NCBI GenBank assembly: GCA_026387255.1
Contig: JAPLMA010000011.1
Span: 1 to 24,102 of the forward strand
From: Candidatus Omnitrophota bacterium
GTDB taxonomy: Bacteria; Omnitrophota; Gorgyraeia; Gygaellales; Profunditerraquicolaceae
Direction: 5' to 3'
Length of the DNA: 24,102 bases
Under the pieces are notes generated by a model. The model searched no databases. It was not told the DNA's origin and worked only from the letters and a program-made list of their open reading frames with translations. This document shows, in pieces, positions 20,668 to 24,102 of the stretch (position 1 is its first letter; each line of letters opens with the position of its first letter). Made by a program: the position numbers and the translations under genes.

Positions 20668-21972
20668 ATGACTAAAAAGAAGATTATTATTATGGGCGCT
20701 GGATTGGCAGGATTAAGCGCTGCCTGGCATCTACAAAAAAGAGGAATAGATTGCTTGATTTTTGAAAAAGAATCCGAAGTGGGCGGCCTTTGCCGCTCCA
20801 AGCAAATTAAGGGATTTACTTTTGATTACGACGGGCATCTTTTGCATTTTAGGAATCCTTATACTTTTGGTTTGATTAAAAGCCTGCTCGGAAAAAATCT
20901 GGCTGCGCATAAGCGGCAGGCCTTAGTGCATTCTTTTGACAGGTATATTCATTATCCATTTCAGGCGAATCTTTACGGATTACCTCCCCAAGTGAATAAA
21001 GAATGCCTTTTGGGAATTACCGAGGCTTATAAAGCCGGTAGCCGTCACTATAAAAAAAATCGCGATTTCTTAGAATGGATAAATCAAACCTTTGGTAAAG
21101 GTATCGCTAGGCATTTTATGGTTCCCTATAATTTTAAGTTTTGGACAGTTAAGCCGGAAGAATTAATTTGCGATTGGCTTAAAGACTTTGTTCCTGTGCC
21201 ATCATTGATCCAGGTAATTGAGGGAGCGGTTGCCGAAAGCAAGAGAGAAGTCGGATATAACGCTTGTTTTTGGTATCCTAAAAAAGGCGGGATAAATCAA
21301 GTTCCTCTGGCCCTAGCTAAACAAATTAGAAATATCCAGGTTAATTGTCCGGTCGTAGAGATAGACTTGAAGAAAAAAATAATCAGAGTTGATTCAGGCA
21401 GTACCTACAAATTTGATGTTTTGATTAATACGGTTGCTCTTCCGGAGATGCCCCGCTTAATTAAAGCCCTGCCGGGAGAAATTAAAACTTCATTTGAAAG
21501 ATTAAAATGGAATTCTATTTTTAATCTGAATTTGGGGGTGAGAAAAAAAGACCACTTAAGGCGGCATTGGGTTTATTTTCCCGAGAAAGATATAAGTTTT
21601 TTTAGAGTGGGATTTCCCCATAATTTTTCAAGCGACCTGGTGCAGAAAAATCAAAGCTCTCTTTATGCGGAGGTTTCTTATTCGGCGGCGCGCCCGATAG
21701 ATAAAAAAAGTATTGTTTTGCGTATTGAAAATGACTTAAAAAAAGTAGGCATACTTTGCCGGACGGATAAAGTGCTGCTCAGAGATATAAACGATATAAA
21801 ATACGGATACCCGATTTATGATCATGCCTATCAATCAGCAAGAGATAAGATTATGGAATTTTTTAAAGAACATAAAATAGTTGCCTGCGGCCGATATGGC
21901 GCATGGCAGTATATGTCTATGGAAGATGCCATGCTTGATGGTAAAAGGGTAGCCGAGAAAATACAACCATGA
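20668..21972 (+). CDS. FAD-dependent amine-oxidase/UDP-galactopyranose mutase-like flavoprotein
   Basis: A 434-residue flavoprotein. The N-terminal Rossmann fold binds FAD: IIIMGAGLAGLSAAWHL (6-22), the acidic end LIFEKES (31-37), and VGGLCRS (39-45). The middle, with FDYDGHLLHF and YPFQANLYGLP, recalls UDP-galactopyranose mutase. PYNFKFWTVKPEEL and the C-terminal RYGAWQYMSMEDAM (the FAD-tail) support a UGM/protoporphyrinogen-oxidase-type protein. Such flavoproteins are common in polysaccharide loci, and a glycosyltransferase lies nearby. The start is fixed by an in-frame TGA at 20665-20667. The Shine-Dalgarno is weak (AAGG at 20642-20645, too far). A short overlapping frame (ATG 20664, four codons) could support reinitiation. 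The substrate is unknown. Confidence 0.83.
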   Translation: MTKKKIIIMGAGLAGLSAAWHLQKRGIDCLIFEKESEVGGLCRSKQIKGFTFDYDGHLLHFRNPYTFGLIKSLLGKNLAAHKRQALVHSFDRYIHYPFQANLYGLPPQVNKECLLGITEAYKAGSRHYKKNRDFLEWINQTFGKGIARHFMVPYNFKFWTVKPEELICDWLKDFVPVPSLIQVIEGAVAESKREVGYNACFWYPKKGGINQVPLALAKQIRNIQVNCPVVEIDLKKKIIRVDSGSTYKFDVLINTVALPEMPRLIKALPGEIKTSFERLKWNSIFNLNLGVRKKDHLRRHWVYFPEKDISFFRVGFPHNFSSDLVQKNQSSLYAEVSYSAARPIDKKSIVLRIENDLKKVGILCRTDKVLLRDINDIKYGYPIYDHAYQSARDKIMEFFKEHKIVACGRYGAWQYMSMEDAMLDGKRVAEKIQP

Positions 21973-23279
21973 AGAAAGTAATTACATATTTGCTACTGGT
22001 TATTTTATTCGGGGTCTTTATATTCTTGGGCTGGAGCAAGTTAGGGGCATTTTTTTGTAATCAAGGTAATTATTATTTTGAACAGCAGTTTTACAAAAAG
22101 GCAGCAGCTTCTTACGAAAATTCCATTAGGGTTAATCCTAGGGCATGGATGGCGCATCTTGGATTAGCTGGTGTTTATTTAGAATGTAAAGACTATCAGG
22201 CATCAGTAAAGGAATACAAAAAGGTGCTCAGTATTAATCCGTCTTGCTCCAGAGCTTACGCATCTTTATCTTATATCTATGATTTGCAAGGCAATTATGA
22301 AGAAGCGCTGCAAGTTTTGGCCCGGGGGCAGCAAGAAAATCCTGTAGATGAAAGAATAAAACAATCTTTAGAAAGTTGCTGTTCTTCCTATCTTGCTAAT
22401 ACATTAAATAAGAGCACAGAGTTATTCCTGGCGCAGAAGGCTAAAGCAGCAATTTCCAGGTTGGAAAATGTTCTTACACAATGCCCCGGTAACGCATTTG
22501 CCTATTATACTTTGGGCTATTATTATTTTTCCAGCCAAGATTATGCTAATGCCAAAATAAATTTGAACAAGTGTATTGCCAGGGATTCGGATTTCCATTA
22601 TGCCTATAAACTGTTTTCTGATATTTATCTTAAAGAGGGGAATATTAACCAAGCAGTTCTTTACGCGCAAAAAGTAGTCGCTCATGATAACCAGGGTGCA
22701 TCCGGTTATCATGAGCTAGGTTTATTGTTGATGCGCCTTGAACGTTACGCCGAGGCACTAATTTATTTAAAGAAGGCAGTTAGCTTTGCTCCAGATAAAG
22801 TAGAGTATGCTTATAGCTTGGCGAGTGTTTATCGTGACGCTAAGATGTTTGATCAAGCGATTGCGGAATATAGAAGAGTGAGCGCATTAAAAGATGATTA
22901 TCCTAATTTACACAATGATTTGGCGGATATCTATACTGTTTTAAATATGCCTAATCAAGCGCTGGTTGAATATCAAAAAGAAGTGCAATCTGGCCAGGAA
23001 AGAATTAAAGTTGATCCGAATGATCCGATTGTGTTGAATAATTATGCATATGCATTAAATGGTGCCGGTAGATCGCTTCAGGCCCAGGAAGTGGCTGAAA
23101 AGTTAATTTCTGCGTATCCGCGCTACAGGCAGGCGCATCTTACAATGTCTAGAATATATGGAAAAATGAAAAAGCCGGATTTAGCATTAGCAAGTTTAGA
23201 GAAAGCAAAGCAGCTTTCTTCCGGAGAAAGTTTTATCGATGATGAAATCTTTAAATTAAAGCATGCTTCTTACCCCTAG
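21969..23279 (+). CDS. TPR-repeat protein with N-terminal membrane anchor
   Basis: A 436-residue protein with a membrane helix (about 4-22) and then about nine tetratricopeptide repeats. Repeats are recognisable as GNYYFEQQFYKKAAASYENS, AHLGLAGVYLECKDYQASVK, AYASLSYIYDLQGNYEEALQ, AYYTLGYYYFSSQDYANAKI, GYHELGLLLMRLERYAEALI and so on, with a final unit near LVEYQKEV and LALASLEKAK. It is likely a periplasm-facing, protein-binding scaffold. An ATGA overlap with the flavoprotein gene points to a joint role, perhaps in glycan or envelope assembly. Its 3' end overlaps the convergent glycosyltransferase gene by 29 bases. Confidence 0.9.
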   Translation: MKKVITYLLLVILFGVFIFLGWSKLGAFFCNQGNYYFEQQFYKKAAASYENSIRVNPRAWMAHLGLAGVYLECKDYQASVKEYKKVLSINPSCSRAYASLSYIYDLQGNYEEALQVLARGQQENPVDERIKQSLESCCSSYLANTLNKSTELFLAQKAKAAISRLENVLTQCPGNAFAYYTLGYYYFSSQDYANAKINLNKCIARDSDFHYAYKLFSDIYLKEGNINQAVLYAQKVVAHDNQGASGYHELGLLLMRLERYAEALIYLKKAVSFAPDKVEYAYSLASVYRDAKMFDQAIAEYRRVSALKDDYPNLHNDLADIYTVLNMPNQALVEYQKEVQSGQERIKVDPNDPIVLNNYAYALNGAGRSLQAQEVAEKLISAYPRYRQAHLTMSRIYGKMKKPDLALASLEKAKQLSSGESFIDDEIFKLKHASYP

Positions 23280-24102
23280 CCCTTTTGATTAGGGCAGATT
23301 TTAAAATCCCTGAACAAGAAATAAATTTTTTTATCAGACTAAATTTAAAAAAGATAACAAAACTCCAGATAAGCAAATCATATAATAAAATGAACGGAAG
23401 ATGTAAGATGAATCCCGCGCAGGATTCATTTTTGATTATGGTTAGATAGCGGTTTTTAATCAGGTCTAAGTGAAGTTCATCGTTAAGGTATAAACGTGCG
23501 GCCTTTTTATTAAGCCCCTTATTTATTCTTACGCTTAACCCTCTGGCATGATAGGCTAATGCGGATGGAATATAATATCCTTTCCAACCATGATTTTGTG
23601 CGCGCCAGGCGATATCCAGGTCCTCATAAAACATGCGGAAACGGGAATCAAAATATAATTGAGCTTCTTTAATATCATCGAGCATCTTCCTGCGGTAAAA
23701 AGCCACCGCACCGTTTACCCCGAAGATGTAACCTTCTTGATCAAATTGACAGGAGTCTTTATATCCGTAACCCCGTTCTTTGGCTGTACGCATCAGAGTT
23801 AAGTATAATCCTGTACTGTCTATAGTCTGGCCATCCAGACGCAGAATTTTACCGCTGACCATGCCGATTCTTTCATTAATTGAGAAGCCGCGCATTGCTT
23901 GCTGGATAAAGCCTTTCTCTAATTTTACATCGTCGTTAAGGCATAAAATAAATTCGCCGGCACTCATCTGGATGCCTTTATTAAGCCCGTCACAGTAAAA
24001 TAGATTATTTGGCCCAGAGTAAGTTTTTACGAAATTACGATTGAAATTTAATGATTTTAAAAAACTGCTGTTGAGGGAATTATCAATTAATATCGTCTCC
24101 AG
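23251..24102 (-). CDS. Family 2 glycosyltransferase, 5' truncated
   Basis: The minus-strand frame stays open to the right edge of the window, so the gene start lies outside. The visible part begins LETILIDNSLNSSFLKSLNF, then YCDGLNKGIQMSAGEFILCL, with the NDD at the DxD-like metal site (LNDDVKLEKGF). Later come GMVSGKILRLDG, FGVNGAVAFYRRKML, and the acceptor-side FDSRFRMFYEDLDIAWRAQN and HARG. This is a GT-A fold of the rhamnosyltransferase-like GT2 type that moves a sugar from a nucleotide donor in polysaccharide or lipopolysaccharide synthesis. A C-terminal hydrophobic stretch (HLPFILLYDLLIWSFVIFF) suggests membrane association. Stop codon at 23251-23253. The N-terminal 40-odd residues were read by translating 23968-24102. 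Confidence 0.9.
   Translation of the reverse strand: METILIDNSLNSSFLKSLNFNRNFVKTYSGPNNLFYCDGLNKGIQMSAGEFILCLNDDVKLEKGFIQQAMRGFSINERIGMVSGKILRLDGQTIDSTGLYLTLMRTAKERGYGYKDSCQFDQEGYIFGVNGAVAFYRRKMLDDIKEAQLYFDSRFRMFYEDLDIAWRAQNHGWKGYYIPSALAYHARGLSVRINKGLNKKAARLYLNDELHLDLIKNRYLTIIKNESCAGFILHLPFILLYDLLIWSFVIFFKFSLIKKFISCSGILKSALIKRARGKKHALI

Noticed and set aside
23279..23295. Bidirectional terminator between the TPR and glycosyltransferase genes
   Set aside because: The GCCCT/AGGGC stem is only 5 bp and lacks a T-run on either side.
1..24102. tRNA, rRNA, CRISPR or complete insertion sequence
   Set aside because: I saw no T-arm GTTCRA-type sequence in a tRNA context, no rRNA-like stretch, no regular repeat-spacer array and no transposase ORF.

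Overview
The window looks like chromosomal DNA from a diderm (Gram-negative-type) bacterium of moderate to low GC, probably an uncultured lineage. The diderm call rests on a large AsmA-like envelope protein, several Sec signal peptides and glycan-type genes. The gene content and the dense small intergenic palindromes remind me of Candidatus Omnitrophota or a related PVC-type lineage. That placement is inference, because no rRNA or tRNA gene is present. Most genes are on the + strand, start with ATG after a clear AGGAGG-type site, and are often joined by ATGA or GTGA overlaps.

Region 1 (1-5725) is a purine-pathway run with housekeeping inserts: purM (5' truncated), a stomatin-like SPFH protein, a cupin, a VanZ-like membrane protein, YbaB/EbfC, YggT, a secreted beta-type protein, purD, a degenerate AT-rich inverted repeat, and purE.

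Region 2 (5722-9478) is a tightly overlapping block: a Sua5/YwlC-low-molecular-weight phosphatase fusion, rpiB, glyA, a dCMP deaminase and nrdR. The order resembles the ywlC-ywlE-ywlF-glyA neighbourhood of Bacillus. Functionally it joins tRNA t6A synthesis, pentose phosphate and one-carbon supply, and dNTP supply and control. glyA carries a perfect in-frame 63-bp tandem duplication over the PLP-lysine motif.

Region 3 (9479-12555) is accessory-looking: a structured palindrome, a terminator, a recQ gene with visibly different codon choice and an apparently leaderless promoter, a tiny promoter/16-codon ORF/terminator unit, and a LOG-like gene.

Region 4 (12510-16143) holds a dispersed-repeat-like palindrome that ends in the ribosome-binding site of a PD-(D/E)XK nuclease, a secreted Ntn amidase, a secreted protein built entirely of seven 13-15-residue repeats, a two-helix pore-loop protein with GGMGPV where a K+ filter would be, a uracil-DNA glycosylase whose C-terminus is encoded by a palindrome, and an S4-domain protein.

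Region 5 (16144-24102) starts at a strong promoter: a bifunctional-nuclease-family protein, a perfect 21-bp REP-like hairpin, a CCA-adding/poly(A) polymerase, an AsmA-like protein, a UGM-like flavoprotein and a TPR protein. It ends with a convergent, 5'-truncated family 2 glycosyltransferase.

No CRISPR array, transposase, integrase, rRNA or tRNA was found. The most unusual items are the seven-repeat secreted protein, the pore-loop protein with a non-canonical filter, the glyA duplication, the mini transcription unit at 11609-11749, and a family of GGGAC...GTCC palindromes at three or more sites.
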